A DNA stretch of 64,000 bases. It comes from an uncultured Castellaniella sp. (GTDB taxonomy: Bacteria > Pseudomonadota > Gammaproteobacteria > Burkholderiales > Burkholderiaceae_B). A model generated the notes under the pieces. It was not told the origin of the DNA, did not search any database, and saw only the letters and a program-made list of their open reading frames with translations. Each line of letters begins with the position of its first letter. Position 1 is the stretch's first letter. Shown here piece by piece: positions 1 to 8,683 of the stretch. The position numbers and the translations under genes are program-made. The DNA lies in NCBI RefSeq assembly GCF_937988725.1, contig NZ_CALKHS010000003.1, forward strand, positions 124,001 through 188,000, given 5' to 3'.

Positions 1-1
1 G

Positions 2-634
2 GCGTCCACCAAGGCCTTCACCACCCAGCTGACGGCCCTGTATCTGCTGACCCTGGCGCTGGCGCAGTCCCACGGCCGGCTGGACGACGGCGCCGAGCAG
101 CAGGCCGTCAAGTCCCTGCGCCACCTGCCGGCGGCCATTTCCGCCGTGCTGGCCCTGGAACCCCAGATCATCGCCTGGGCCGAGCGCTTCGCCAGCAAGG
201 AAAACGCCTTGTTCCTGGGGCGCGGCATGCACTATCCCATCGCCCTGGAAGGCGCGCTGAAGCTGAAGGAAATCAGCTACATCCACGCCGAGGCCTATCC
301 CGCCGGCGAACTGAAGCACGGCCCGCTGGCGCTGGTGACCGACGCCATGCCGGTGGTCACCGTGGCGCCGCACGACGAACTGCTGGAAAAGCTGAAGTCC
401 AACATGCAGGAAGTGCGCGCGCGCGGCGGCGAACTCTACGTCTTCGCCGATGCCGATTCGCAGATCGTGGGCGCCCCGGGCATGCACGTCATCCGCATGC
501 CCGAACACTACGGCAAGCTGTCGCCCATCCTGCACACCGTGCCGCTGCAGCTGCTGGCCTATCACACGGCCTGCGCCCGGGGCACGGACGTGGACAAGCC
601 GCGCAATCTGGCGAAAAGCGTGACCGTGGAGTGA
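2..634 (+). CDS. glmS: Glutamine-fructose-6-phosphate aminotransferase (isomerizing), 3' part
   Basis: Only the last 210 residues are present because the gene enters from the left edge in frame 2. GlmS makes glucosamine-6-phosphate from fructose-6-phosphate and glutamine, the first step of UDP-GlcNAc synthesis in the cytosol. The fragment covers the second sugar-isomerase (SIS) domain. It contains EGALKLKEISYIHAEAYPAG followed by ELKHGP, where the family has its catalytic Glu and His. It ends in the hallmark NLAKSVTVE tail, whose Lys forms the Schiff base with the sugar in E. coli GlmS. The gene is convergent with the next gene, 11 bases away. Identity is secure; the glutaminase half lies outside the window. 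Confidence 0.96.
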   Translation, partial: ASTKAFTTQLTALYLLTLALAQSHGRLDDGAEQQAVKSLRHLPAAISAVLALEPQIIAWAERFASKENALFLGRGMHYPIALEGALKLKEISYIHAEAYPAGELKHGPLALVTDAMPVVTVAPHDELLEKLKSNMQEVRARGGELYVFADADSQIVGAPGMHVIRMPEHYGKLSPILHTVPLQLLAYHTACARGTDVDKPRNLAKSVTVE

Positions 635-645
635 TCGGACGGGCG

Positions 646-1950
646 TCAGAGGGACAGTCTGTCGAGCAAGCCGTACCAGGCGACGCCCGCCGAGATGTAG
701 AAGCGCTGCAGGCTGCCGTGCAGCGGAATTTGCCTGAGCGGCGTGATCGGGAAGGGGAATTCCGTCTCGGCGCCGCCGGTCAGAAGCCGCGCCAGGTGGA
801 TGCCCATGGCCGTCGCGGCGGCCACGCCCCGTCCGTTGTAGCCCAGGGCGACCAGCATGCCGGGGGCCGGGCGGTGCACGTGCGGCAGGAAATCCCGCGT
901 GATGGCGATGCGGCCCGCCCAGCGGTATTCGTAGTGGAAGGGGGCCAGCTCGGGAAAGATCCGGGTCATCGACCGCGCAATGTGGTCGAAGTCGCCCGGC
1001 CCGGCGGGGTCGTCGAACAGGCCGCGCCCGCCCAGCAGCAATCGCCCGTCCGCTTCCTTGCGCAGATAGATCAGCAGGCGCTCGGCCGTGGACAGCGTTT
1101 CTCCGGACGGCAGGATGTGGCGGCTCCGGTCGCCCAGGGCCGAGGTGGCGATGATGAAGCTGTTGGCCGGGAGTATGGTTTGCGCAAGCCCCGGCAGCAA
1201 GGCGTCGCTGTAGCCGTTCGTCGCCAGGACGACCTGCCCGGCGGTGATGCGGATGCCGCCGGGCAGAGTCGCCGCCCATTGCCTGCCCTGGCGTGAAAGC
1301 TGCGTGACGGGGCTGTCGCCGAACACCCTGACGCCCGCGGCCAGGGCCGCCTGGTAGAGGCCGCGCGCGTACGACAGGGGGTGCAGGCTGCCGGCGCGCC
1401 GGTCGATCCAGCCGCCGCGAAACGCGTGCGTCCCCGTCAGCCGCCGCGTCGCGGCGTCGTCCAGCGGGTCGGCCGGGTAGCCCCGGTCCTGCCACTGGCG
1501 CGCCCGGCGATGCAGCGCCAGGATGCCGGATGCTTTATAGCTGACCTGCAGCCAGCCGCTGCGGACCGGCTTGCAGTCCATCCTGTGCCGGTCGATCAGA
1601 TCGAAGACCTGGTCGGCCGAGGCCGCGATGGCGTGGATGAGCTTGTCCGCCCGGTCGCCGAACATCGCGGTGAGTTCGTCGGGGTCGTATTTCAGGGTGG
1701 GGTTGACCTGGCCGCCGTTGCGGCCCGAGGCCCCCCAGCCGGGCTGATGCGCGTCGACCACCGTCACGGATGCGCCCGATGGCGCCAGGTGCAGGGCCGT
1801 CGACAGCCCGGTGAACCCGGCGCCGATGATCAGCACGTCCGTGTGGCGGCTTTCCTCGAGGGCCGGGGCCCGCGGTGCGGGGGTTGCCGTGTCCATCCAG
1901 TAGGAATCCGCGCCCGGATGGGCGCTCACCGAGCGGGGCTGCGGCATCAT
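646..1950 (-). CDS. FAD-dependent amine/amino-acid oxidoreductase (DAO family, PuuB-like)
   Basis: 434 residues. An N-terminal Rossmann FAD motif IIGAGFTGLS lies at residues 41-50, followed by GWGASGRNGGQVNP, typical of the gamma-glutamylputrescine oxidase and D-amino-acid dehydrogenase group, and by a C-terminal GYNGRG loop. It should oxidise an amine or N-substituted amino acid with FAD in the cytosol. It is the last gene of a leftward operon and overlaps the ATPase gene upstream by four bases (ATGA). It therefore probably acts on the compound brought in by that ABC importer. The substrate cannot be read from the sequence; PuuB-like is a family label, not a proven role. Confidence 0.85.
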   Translation of the reverse strand: MMPQPRSVSAHPGADSYWMDTATPAPRAPALEESRHTDVLIIGAGFTGLSTALHLAPSGASVTVVDAHQPGWGASGRNGGQVNPTLKYDPDELTAMFGDRADKLIHAIAASADQVFDLIDRHRMDCKPVRSGWLQVSYKASGILALHRRARQWQDRGYPADPLDDAATRRLTGTHAFRGGWIDRRAGSLHPLSYARGLYQAALAAGVRVFGDSPVTQLSRQGRQWAATLPGGIRITAGQVVLATNGYSDALLPGLAQTILPANSFIIATSALGDRSRHILPSGETLSTAERLLIYLRKEADGRLLLGGRGLFDDPAGPGDFDHIARSMTRIFPELAPFHYEYRWAGRIAITRDFLPHVHRPAPGMLVALGYNGRGVAAATAMGIHLARLLTGGAETEFPFPITPLRQIPLHGSLQRFYISAGVAWYGLLDRLSL

Positions 1951-2693
1951 GCGTCCTCTTGGGCGTCGGGGTGCAGGACGCGTCTCAGGAAGTCCTGGGT
2001 GCGCGGGTTCTCCGGATGCCCCAGAACCTGTTTCGACGGGCCTTCCTCCAGGATGCGGCCGTCGTACAGGAAGCAGACCCTGTCGGACACTTCGCGGGCA
2101 AAGCCCATTTCGTGGGTGACGACCACCATGGTCATGCCTTCCTCGGCGAGGTCGCGCATGACGTGCAGCACGTCGCCCACCAGTTCCGGGTCGAGCGCGG
2201 AGGTCGGTTCGTCGAACAGCATGGCGTCGGGCTGCATCGCCAGCGCGCGGGCGATGGCGACGCGCTGCTGCTGCCCGCCGGACAGTTCGGCCGGGTAGGC
2301 GTCTTCCTTGCCCTTGAGGCCGACCTTGTCCAGAAGCTCGGCGGCCCTGGCGCGGGCTTGATCGACGGTCTCGCGCTTGACGTACACCGGGCCTTCGATG
2401 ATGTTCTGCATGACGGTCCGGTGGCTGAACAGGTTGAAGCGCTGGAAGACCATGCCCAGGGAAGCGCGGATGTCGTGGATGTCCCTGGAGGCCTGATCGA
2501 CCAGGCGGCCGGATATGCGGACTTCTCCGCCGTCGTAGGATTCGAGTCCGTTCAGACAGCGCAGGATGGTGGACTTGCCCGACCCAGAAGGCCCGATCAG
2601 GCAGACCACTTCGCCGGGTTCCACGCTCAGCGAGACGCCTTTCAGGACGGCGTGCTTGCCGAAGGATTTCTGCAGGTTGGCGACTTCAATCAT
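1947..2693 (-). CDS. Polar amino-acid ABC transporter, ATP-binding protein (GlnQ/HisP family)
   Basis: 248 residues, full length for the family. Walker A GPSGSGKST is at 34-42, the Q-loop at MVFQRFNLF (81-89), the signature LSGGQQQR at 137-144, Walker B AMLFDEP at 157-163 and the H-loop His at 194. It energises uptake through the permease encoded just upstream, with which it overlaps by eight bases. It overlaps the oxidase gene by four bases, so the three are almost certainly translationally coupled. The ligand is probably an amino acid or amine derivative, judged from the family and the oxidase partner. Confidence 0.93.
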   Translation of the reverse strand: MIEVANLQKSFGKHAVLKGVSLSVEPGEVVCLIGPSGSGKSTILRCLNGLESYDGGEVRISGRLVDQASRDIHDIRASLGMVFQRFNLFSHRTVMQNIIEGPVYVKRETVDQARARAAELLDKVGLKGKEDAYPAELSGGQQQRVAIARALAMQPDAMLFDEPTSALDPELVGDVLHVMRDLAEEGMTMVVVTHEMGFAREVSDRVCFLYDGRILEEGPSKQVLGHPENPRTQDFLRRVLHPDAQEDA

Positions 2694-3351
2694 GAGCCTT
2701 CCTCGTCTTGAGATGCGCCTCGATGCGGTTGAGCACCCAGACCAGCGGCAAACTCAGGACCAGGTACATGATGGCGACCATGGTATAGACGGTGGTGTTC
2801 TGGAACGTCGAGGTTGCGATCAGTTGCCCTTGGCGGGTGAGTTCCGCCACCGTGATGGTCGAGACCAGGGAGGAATCCTTGAGCATCATGACGAGGATGT
2901 TCCCGTAGGGAGGGAGCGCGATCTTGAACGCCTGGGGCAGGATGACCCGGCGCATCATGAGCGGCATGCGCATCCCGATCGCCTGCGCGGCCTCGCGCTG
3001 GCCCGAGTCGACGGCCTCGATCCCCGCGCGGAAGTTCTCGGCTTGGTAGGCGCTGTACGCGATCCCGAGTCCGATGACCCCCGACTGGAAGGCGCTCAGT
3101 TCGATGTTGAAATCCGGCAGCACGAAGTAGATGTAGAAGAGCTGCACGATGATCGGCAGCCCGCGGATGACGTTGATGTAGGTCTTTGCGACCGCTCGCA
3201 GCGCGGCGATGTGGCTGACACGAAGCAGCGCCACGAACAGGCCGATCGCGCTGCTGAGCAGGAACGACAGGATCGTGACCTGGACGGTGATGAGCGCGCC
3301 TTCCAGCAGGAGCGGCAGGAATTCGCGCACGTGCAGCATTGCTTCGTTCAT
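2686..3351 (-). CDS. Polar amino-acid ABC transporter, permease (HisM/GlnP family)
   Basis: 221 residues from the ATG at 3351. An in-frame upstream extension to 3381 adds ten residues without membrane character, so the internal start is preferred. Several hydrophobic helices are visible, and the cytoplasmic coupling loop reads EAAQAIGMRMPLMMRRVILP, the EAA motif of binding-protein-dependent permeases. It forms the inner-membrane channel for the ATPase and binding protein on either side. Only one permease gene is present, so the channel is probably a homodimer. Confidence 0.92.
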   Translation of the reverse strand: MNEAMLHVREFLPLLLEGALITVQVTILSFLLSSAIGLFVALLRVSHIAALRAVAKTYINVIRGLPIIVQLFYIYFVLPDFNIELSAFQSGVIGLGIAYSAYQAENFRAGIEAVDSGQREAAQAIGMRMPLMMRRVILPQAFKIALPPYGNILVMMLKDSSLVSTITVAELTRQGQLIATSTFQNTTVYTMVAIMYLVLSLPLVWVLNRIEAHLKTRKAHD

Positions 3352-3368
3352 ACCGCCTCCTGGCGCGC

Positions 3369-4136
3369 CTAGATGCCCCACTTGGCGATGATCTTGTCCA
3401 GGTCCCCGTTGGCCTTGATCTTGGCGATGCCCGCGTTCAGGGTCTTGAGGAGCTTGGCGTCGCCCTTGCGAACCACCAGGCTGATGTGGCCCACCTGGAT
3501 GGATACGTAGTGGGGGGCCAGTTCGACCCCTTTGAGGTTTCCGGTCTTGATCTGGTAGGCCATGATCGGCTTGTCGCCCAGTCCGGCGTCGATGCGTCCC
3601 AGCGCCAGGTCGCGGGCCATGTCCGCGATCGAATCATAGGTGCGGATGGCCTTGAAGCCGCCCTTCTTGGTCGCGATGTTGTAGTAGACCGTGCCCGCCT
3701 GCACGCCCAGAGTCTTGCCTTGCAGGTCGTCCAGCGATTTGATGTCCGCGGTTTCCCCCTGTTTGACGATGAGGCCGTCGCCGTACTTGTCATAGACGGG
3801 ATCCGTGAAGTCGACCACTTCGGCGCGGGCCGGCGTCTGGATCATGGCGGCGGAGATGAAGTCGATCTTCTTCGTGGTCAGCGAAGGGATGAGCGCCGAG
3901 AAGACGGTTTGCGTGATTTCCGCCTGGTCGCCCGAAGCCTTCGCCACGGCGTTGGCGACGTCGACCATCATGCCTTCGATCTTGCCGGTCTTGACGTCGA
4001 GGAAGGTGAAGGGGATGCCGGTCGAGGTGGCGCCCACCTTGAGCGTTTCGGCGCCGGCGGGGGCGGCGGCCAACAAGCCGGCCGCCATGCACAGCGATGC
4101 GGCGGCGAACTGGATGAAGTGTGTGGTCCTGGCCAT
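3369..4136 (-). CDS. Periplasmic amino-acid-binding protein of ABC transporter (SBP_bac_3)
   Basis: 255 residues from MARTTHF at 4136. A longer reading frame runs to 4202, but its extra 22 residues precede an otherwise ideal signal peptide, so the shorter start is used. The signal segment has a hydrophobic core ending at APAGAE, after which the mature protein begins with LKVGATSTGIPFTFLD, the usual opening of the family 3 fold. It is the first gene of the leftward transporter-oxidase operon and is transcribed away from the IclR gene at 4374. The ligand cannot be assigned. Confidence 0.9.
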   Translation of the reverse strand: MARTTHFIQFAAASLCMAAGLLAAAPAGAETLKVGATSTGIPFTFLDVKTGKIEGMMVDVANAVAKASGDQAEITQTVFSALIPSLTTKKIDFISAAMIQTPARAEVVDFTDPVYDKYGDGLIVKQGETADIKSLDDLQGKTLGVQAGTVYYNIATKKGGFKAIRTYDSIADMARDLALGRIDAGLGDKPIMAYQIKTGNLKGVELAPHYVSIQVGHISLVVRKGDAKLLKTLNAGIAKIKANGDLDKIIAKWGI

Positions 4137-4263
4137 CGGTATGTACTCCGGATATGAGCGAGTCCCTGGAACATACTGGCGGGCGGCGCTCTGTTGTGAC
4201 ACAGCCGGGCTTGTTGTGCGACCCGTAGCCGGGCTGACCTCCGTTCAAAGATAGTGGGAGAGT

Positions 4264-4321
4264 GATCGCTTATGAATTGGTATAAACCACTAATCGCATT
4301 TAAGTAATCGATAAGCGATTA
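4264..4321. promoter_or_regulatory. Candidate IclR operator between the ABC operon and the regulator
   Basis: Within the 237-base divergent gap, ATCGCTTAT (4264-4272) is the exact reverse complement of ATAAGCGAT (4311-4319). TAATCGC (4291-4297) pairs with GCGATTA (4315-4321). Three related half-sites in an AT-rich stretch upstream of both genes suggest binding sites for the adjacent IclR protein. The repeats are seen directly; the role is inferred. Confidence 0.5.
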
Positions 4322-4373
4322 TTTAGGCTGCGAGAAGCTATACTTCCACTGCCGCATCGAGAGGTTCTGGCCC

Positions 4374-5162
4374 ATGGACAAGGAATCCGTCACCGACAAA
4401 CTCTTCAACCAGTCCCTGGAAAAGGGCCTGGCGGTCCTGCGCGCCTTCGGGCCGACGCGCAGGACCATGACGATCGGGGAAATCGCCGACGTGGTGGGGA
4501 TCAATCGCAGCTCCGCGCAGCGGATGGTGTACACGTTGCAGCAGCTGGGGTATCTGCGCACGCACAGCAAGACGCGCCGTTACCAGTTGACCGTCCGGTC
4601 GCTGCAACTGGGTTTCGACTACCTCAGCCTGCATCCGCTGATCGGCATCGCCATTCCCTTCCTGATCGAGCTGTCCAATTTCACCCAGGAAACGGTCTGC
4701 CTGACCGAGCCGGACGACGGGGAGATGGTCTATATCGCCCGTTTCGTCAGCGCCCGCTACATTCCCATCCACATGCCGACCGGCAGCCGGATTCCGATGT
4801 ACTGCACGGGTTCCGGCCGAGCCATCCTGAGCGCCCTGCCGGAAGACGAGGCGCGGGGCATCCTGGATCGGCAGCCGATCCGGGCGCACACGGTCCATAC
4901 CTGCACGGACGTGGAAGCGCTGATGGATGTCCTGCGCGCGGCGCGCGCGCGGGGCTACGCCTTCAACAAGGAAGAATTGTTCCTGGGCGACATGACGCTG
5001 GCGGCCCCCGTCCTGAATGGCGAGGGGCGGCCTGTCGCGGCCGTGCACGTGGTCGTGCCGACCAGCCGGTGGGCGCTGCGCGAGGCGGAGGAAAAGATGG
5101 CGCCCGCCTTGCTGGCGTGCGCCCGTTCGCTGACGAATGCGATGCGCACGGTCGGCGACTGA
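4374..5162 (+). CDS. IclR family transcriptional regulator
   Basis: 262 residues. The N-terminal winged helix-turn-helix reads TIGEIADVVGINRSSAQRMV (about residues 39-58). The C-terminal effector domain has the family signature near the end (APVLNGEGRPVAAVHVVVP). It is divergent from the amino-acid ABC transporter and oxidase operon, with repeated half-sites between them, so it probably controls that operon and itself in response to the imported substrate. Effector unknown. Confidence 0.9.
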   Translation: MDKESVTDKLFNQSLEKGLAVLRAFGPTRRTMTIGEIADVVGINRSSAQRMVYTLQQLGYLRTHSKTRRYQLTVRSLQLGFDYLSLHPLIGIAIPFLIELSNFTQETVCLTEPDDGEMVYIARFVSARYIPIHMPTGSRIPMYCTGSGRAILSALPEDEARGILDRQPIRAHTVHTCTDVEALMDVLRAARARGYAFNKEELFLGDMTLAAPVLNGEGRPVAAVHVVVPTSRWALREAEEKMAPALLACARSLTNAMRTVGD

Positions 5163-5189
5163 CGGCGGCGCGATCGCGCCGGCCGGGCC

Positions 5190-5798
5190 TCAGGCGGCCA
5201 GCAGCGCTTCGATGTCCGCCTGGGCCTGCGCCAGGCCGCGTTCGCGGTGCTCGGGGCCCATGTTCAGCCCTTCGGCGCGCACGGAACGGATGTCGGTGAC
5301 GCCCATGAAACCGAAGATCGATTTCAGGTAGCTTTCCTGGTGTTCCATGGCCGGGTTGGCGGAATAGATGCCGCCGCGGCTCAGCGCCAGGATCACCGTC
5401 TTGTCGCCCAGCAGGCCCACCGGGCCGCTTTCGGTGTACTTGAACGTGCGGCCGGCCTGGGCCACGCGATCCAGCCAGGACTTGAGCTGGGCGGGGATCG
5501 TAAAGTTGTACATGGGCGCGCCGATGACGACGACGTCCGCCTCGATCAGCTGGCTGACCAGGGCTTCGGAGACTTCGTTCTCGCGGCGCTGGACCTCGCT
5601 GAGCGTTTCGGCCGAGCCGGGCGTCCGGAAGCCGAGCGCGTCCAGCGACAGGGGCTGGGGCGCCTGGGCGGCCAGGTCCAGGTATTCGACCTGCAGGTCG
5701 GGATGCGCGGCCCGCTGCTGCGCCACGATGTCGTGGGTCAGGCGGCGAGAGACGGAATCGGAGCCGGTGATGCTGGAATCGATGTGCAGCAGTTTCAT
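5190..5798 (-). CDS. azoR: FMN-dependent NADH:quinone/azo oxidoreductase
   Basis: 202 residues from MKLLHID; a further 20 in-frame residues upstream look non-coding. It is a flavodoxin-fold enzyme that transfers two electrons from NADH to quinones or azo compounds in the cytosol. Seen features: LLHIDSSITGSDSVSRRL at the FMN phosphate-binding start, PMYNFTIPAQLKSWLDRV at about residues 93-110, and SRGG in the third FMN loop. Length matches E. coli AzoR (about 200). It is divergent from a LysR gene 127 bases away, the usual arrangement for a regulator responding to quinone or electrophile stress. Confidence 0.92.
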   Translation of the reverse strand: MKLLHIDSSITGSDSVSRRLTHDIVAQQRAAHPDLQVEYLDLAAQAPQPLSLDALGFRTPGSAETLSEVQRRENEVSEALVSQLIEADVVVIGAPMYNFTIPAQLKSWLDRVAQAGRTFKYTESGPVGLLGDKTVILALSRGGIYSANPAMEHQESYLKSIFGFMGVTDIRSVRAEGLNMGPEHRERGLAQAQADIEALLAA

Positions 5799-5925
5799 GG
5801 AAACACCTTGTCTGAATGATGGTCGGGACGATGACCTTTGATAGGCGATATTTTCCATTACGAACCGGAAATCGATAATATGTCTGCTGCGCCGTACAGT
5901 ATTCTATTTTTGAGGTGAATCCGCC

Positions 5926-6861
5926 ATGCAGGACCTGAATGACATGCGGTATTTCGCGGAAGTCGTGGAACATGGCAGCTTCGTGGGCGCGGCCCGCGCG
6001 CTGGACCTGCCGACCTCGCGCCTGTCGAGGCGGATCGCGAAGCTGGAGGCGGAGTTGGGGGTGCGGCTCCTGAACCGCACGACGCGCAAGCTGTCCCTGA
6101 CGCTCGCGGGCGAGCAGTACGTCCGTCATTGCGTCGCGGTCCGGGAAGAGGCCGATCAGGCGCATGCGGAAATCTCCCGGATTCTGGCCGAGCCGCGCGG
6201 CCCGCTGCGGGTATCCTGTCCCGTCACGCTCGCCCAGTCGGTGATTGCGCTGCTGATCCCGGACTACCTGAAACGCCATCCGCTGGTCCGGCTGGAAGTC
6301 GAGGTCACCAATCGCGTCGTCGATCTGGTCAGCGAGCGCGTGGACATCGCGTTGCGGGTGCGCCAGAGCCTGGAAGACAGCGGCAGCGCCGTCATCAAGC
6401 GGCTGGGCCTGAGCCACGGCGTGCTGGTCGCCAGCCCCGAATTGCTGCGTCGTCTCGGCCGGCCGGTTCAGCCCGCCGACCTGGAGCGGTTCGATGCGGT
6501 GGGGATGTCGGCGCAGGCCGGCAGGATCCATTTCGCCCTGATCGGGCCGCAGGGCGCGCAATGCCAGGCGGTCTGCCGCGCGCCGTGCGTCGTGGACGAT
6601 CTGCTGTCGTTGCTCGATGTCATCAAGGGCGGCGTCGGCATCGGCATGATGCCCGATTACATGTGCCGGGAGGACATCGCCCAGGGCCGCCTCGAACCCG
6701 TTCTGCCCGGATGGTCCGTGCCGTCCGGCATCGTGCATGCCGCCTACCTGTCGCGCCGCGGCATGTCGCCGGCCGTGCGCTCGTTCCTGGACTACCTGGG
6801 AGAATCCATGGGCTCCGATCCGGAGGACATGCCGACGCGGCCGGCGCCGGGGGTCTATTGA
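5926..6861 (+). CDS. LysR family regulator, divergent from azoR
   Basis: 311 residues. N-terminal helix-turn-helix DMRYFAEVVEHGSFVGAARA leads into the LysR linker; the C-terminal effector domain follows and ends in a short tail rich in Pro and Gly. It belongs by its look to the CrgA/AaeR-like group, whose members often control neighbouring oxidoreductase genes. It is divergent from azoR and its 3' end overlaps the next, convergent LysR gene by seven bases. The intergenic region is AT-rich, but I could not find a clean T-N11-A box. Confidence 0.88.
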   Translation: MQDLNDMRYFAEVVEHGSFVGAARALDLPTSRLSRRIAKLEAELGVRLLNRTTRKLSLTLAGEQYVRHCVAVREEADQAHAEISRILAEPRGPLRVSCPVTLAQSVIALLIPDYLKRHPLVRLEVEVTNRVVDLVSERVDIALRVRQSLEDSGSAVIKRLGLSHGVLVASPELLRRLGRPVQPADLERFDAVGMSAQAGRIHFALIGPQGAQCQAVCRAPCVVDDLLSLLDVIKGGVGIGMMPDYMCREDIAQGRLEPVLPGWSVPSGIVHAAYLSRRGMSPAVRSFLDYLGESMGSDPEDMPTRPAPGVY

Positions 6862-7814
6862 TGCGCGCCGTCGGGGCCGGCGGGCGCGGCTGAGGATCCC
6901 GGCGGTTGCCGGTCATTCGCCAGGATGGGGGCGATGACGGACTGCGCCCAGTCCATGAACGCCAGGGTGCGGCGCGCCAGGTGGCGGCGCCCCTGATGGA
7001 GCACGGACACGGGCAGGGGACGGGGCCGGTATTCCGGCAGGATTTCCACCATGTCGCCGGTTTCGATCAGTTGCCGCATCCGGGCTTCCGGCGCCTGGAT
7101 GATGCCGATGCCTGCAAGCGCCGCCGCTTCGTAGGCGTGCACGTGATTGACCGTGAGCGCCCCCTGCATGGGCAGCAGCCCGTATCCATCCCGGACAGGG
7201 TATTCGAATCCCGGGTCGTTCGCGCCCAGATGGCCGACGTAATGGACCATGCGGTGGCGGCGCAGGTCGTCCAGCGTGCGCGGCACGCCGTGGCGCCGCA
7301 GGTACGCCGGACTGGCGCAGCTGATGAAAGGCAGGCGGCCGAGCCGGCGCGCCGCCAGATTCAGATCGCCGAGTTCCCCGACCCGGAACACGCAGTCGAA
7401 TCCGCCCCGCACCAGATCGACGAACTGGTCCGTGGTGCTCATTTCCACGTTCAGCAGGGGGTGCGCGTCCAGGAATTCGGGCAGGCGGGCCAGGATCATG
7501 GTCTGCAGGATCCCGTGGGACATGTCGATGCGGATGACACCGGACAGCGCCTCGTCGCCGCTCAGGAACAGGGTCTCCAGTTCTTCGAAGTCGGCCAGCA
7601 GGTCCCGGCACCGCTGGTAGAACGCCTCGCCGTCCCGCGTCAGGCGTACGCGCCGCGTGGTGCGGTGGAGCAGCCGCGTCCCGAGCCGGTCTTCCAGGCG
7701 GCGCACGGCGCCGGACACGGTCGCCTTGGGCAGCCCCAGGCTGTCGGCCGCCGCGCTGAAGCCGCTCAGTTCCGCCACGCGCCTGAACACTTCCATATCC
7801 TGGATACGGTCCAT
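6855..7814 (-). CDS. LysR family regulator, divergent from the SDR gene
   Basis: 319 residues. The N-terminal DNA-binding region includes MEVFRRVAELSGFSAAADSL and RTTRRVRLT, followed by a substrate-binding-like effector domain. It is divergent from the short-chain dehydrogenase at 7922 and probably regulates it. The 107-base gap between them is AT-rich and contains AACAATGTT, a small palindrome, but no convincing LysR box. The extra C-terminal residues (QPPGSSAAPAGPDGAHQ) look like an unstructured tail. Inducer unknown. Confidence 0.87.
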   Translation of the reverse strand: MDRIQDMEVFRRVAELSGFSAAADSLGLPKATVSGAVRRLEDRLGTRLLHRTTRRVRLTRDGEAFYQRCRDLLADFEELETLFLSGDEALSGVIRIDMSHGILQTMILARLPEFLDAHPLLNVEMSTTDQFVDLVRGGFDCVFRVGELGDLNLAARRLGRLPFISCASPAYLRRHGVPRTLDDLRRHRMVHYVGHLGANDPGFEYPVRDGYGLLPMQGALTVNHVHAYEAAALAGIGIIQAPEARMRQLIETGDMVEILPEYRPRPLPVSVLHQGRRHLARRTLAFMDWAQSVIAPILANDRQPPGSSAAPAGPDGAHQ

Positions 7815-7921
7815 GATTGTCTCTTGAAGTCGAACAATGTTTTCTTGATTTGTGTATTTATATCATTCATCCCGTTCAATAGAATGACCACTGATTCAAC
7901 AGACTGATACCGGAGGCATCC

Positions 7922-8680
7922 ATGCATCAAACCATTTCGCTCATCACCGGCGGCAGCCGCGGCCTGGGCCGGGATGCGGCGCTCAAGCTGGCCGATCGCG
8001 GCAACGACGTGATCCTGACCTATCGCGCGGACCGGACCGCGGCGGACGAAGTCGTGTCCCGCATCCGGGACAAGGGGCGGCGGGCAGCCGCCCTGCAGCT
8101 GGACGTCAGCGACAGCGGCGGTTTCGCCGGATTCGCCGCGCAGGTCCGCGGCGTCCTGTCCGACCAGTGGCGCAGCACGGGCTTCGACCATCTGGTGAAC
8201 AACGCGGGGATGGGGATCTATGCCGCGTTCGCCGACACCACCGAGGCGCAGTTCGACGAGCTGATGCGCACCCATCTGAAAGGCCCGTTCTTCCTGACGC
8301 AGGCCTTGTTGCCTCTGCTGCGCGACGGCGGCCGGATCCTGAACGTGTCGACCGGGCTGACGCGTTTCGCGTTGCCCAATTTCGCGGCCTATGCCGTGAT
8401 GAAAGGCGGGATCGAAGTGATGACGCGCTACCTGGCCAAGGAGCTGGGGCCGCGCGGCATCGCGGTGAATACCCTGGCCCCGGGCGCCATCGAGACGGAT
8501 TTCCACGGCGGCGCCGTGCGCGACGACCGGGACATGAATGCCTTCGTCGCCTCGGTGACGGCGCTGGGGCGCGCAGGCAAGCCGGACGACATCGGCGACC
8601 TGGTCGCCGTCCTGCTGTCGCCGGAAAGCCGCTGGGTCAACGCCCAGCGCATCGAGGCGTCCGGCGGCATGTTCGTCTGA
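7922..8680 (+). CDS. Short-chain dehydrogenase/reductase (SDR)
   Basis: 252 residues. The cofactor loop TGGSRGLG is at 9-16, the structural NNAG at 93-96, and the catalytic YxxxK is Y157/K161 (YAVMK) with Ser143 upstream. It is a classical NAD(P)-dependent SDR. R35 and neighbouring charged residues (TYRADRTA) after the second strand suggest NADPH preference. It stands alone, divergent from a LysR regulator and convergent (three-base gap) with the ABC binding-protein gene. Substrate unknown. Confidence 0.9.
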   Translation: MHQTISLITGGSRGLGRDAALKLADRGNDVILTYRADRTAADEVVSRIRDKGRRAAALQLDVSDSGGFAGFAAQVRGVLSDQWRSTGFDHLVNNAGMGIYAAFADTTEAQFDELMRTHLKGPFFLTQALLPLLRDGGRILNVSTGLTRFALPNFAAYAVMKGGIEVMTRYLAKELGPRGIAVNTLAPGAIETDFHGGAVRDDRDMNAFVASVTALGRAGKPDDIGDLVAVLLSPESRWVNAQRIEASGGMFV

Positions 8681-8683
8681 CGC

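Noticed and set aside
4963..6738. A 591-codon minus-strand frame across IclR, azoR and LysR genes
   Set aside because: It crosses three real genes in another frame and shows no protein family features.
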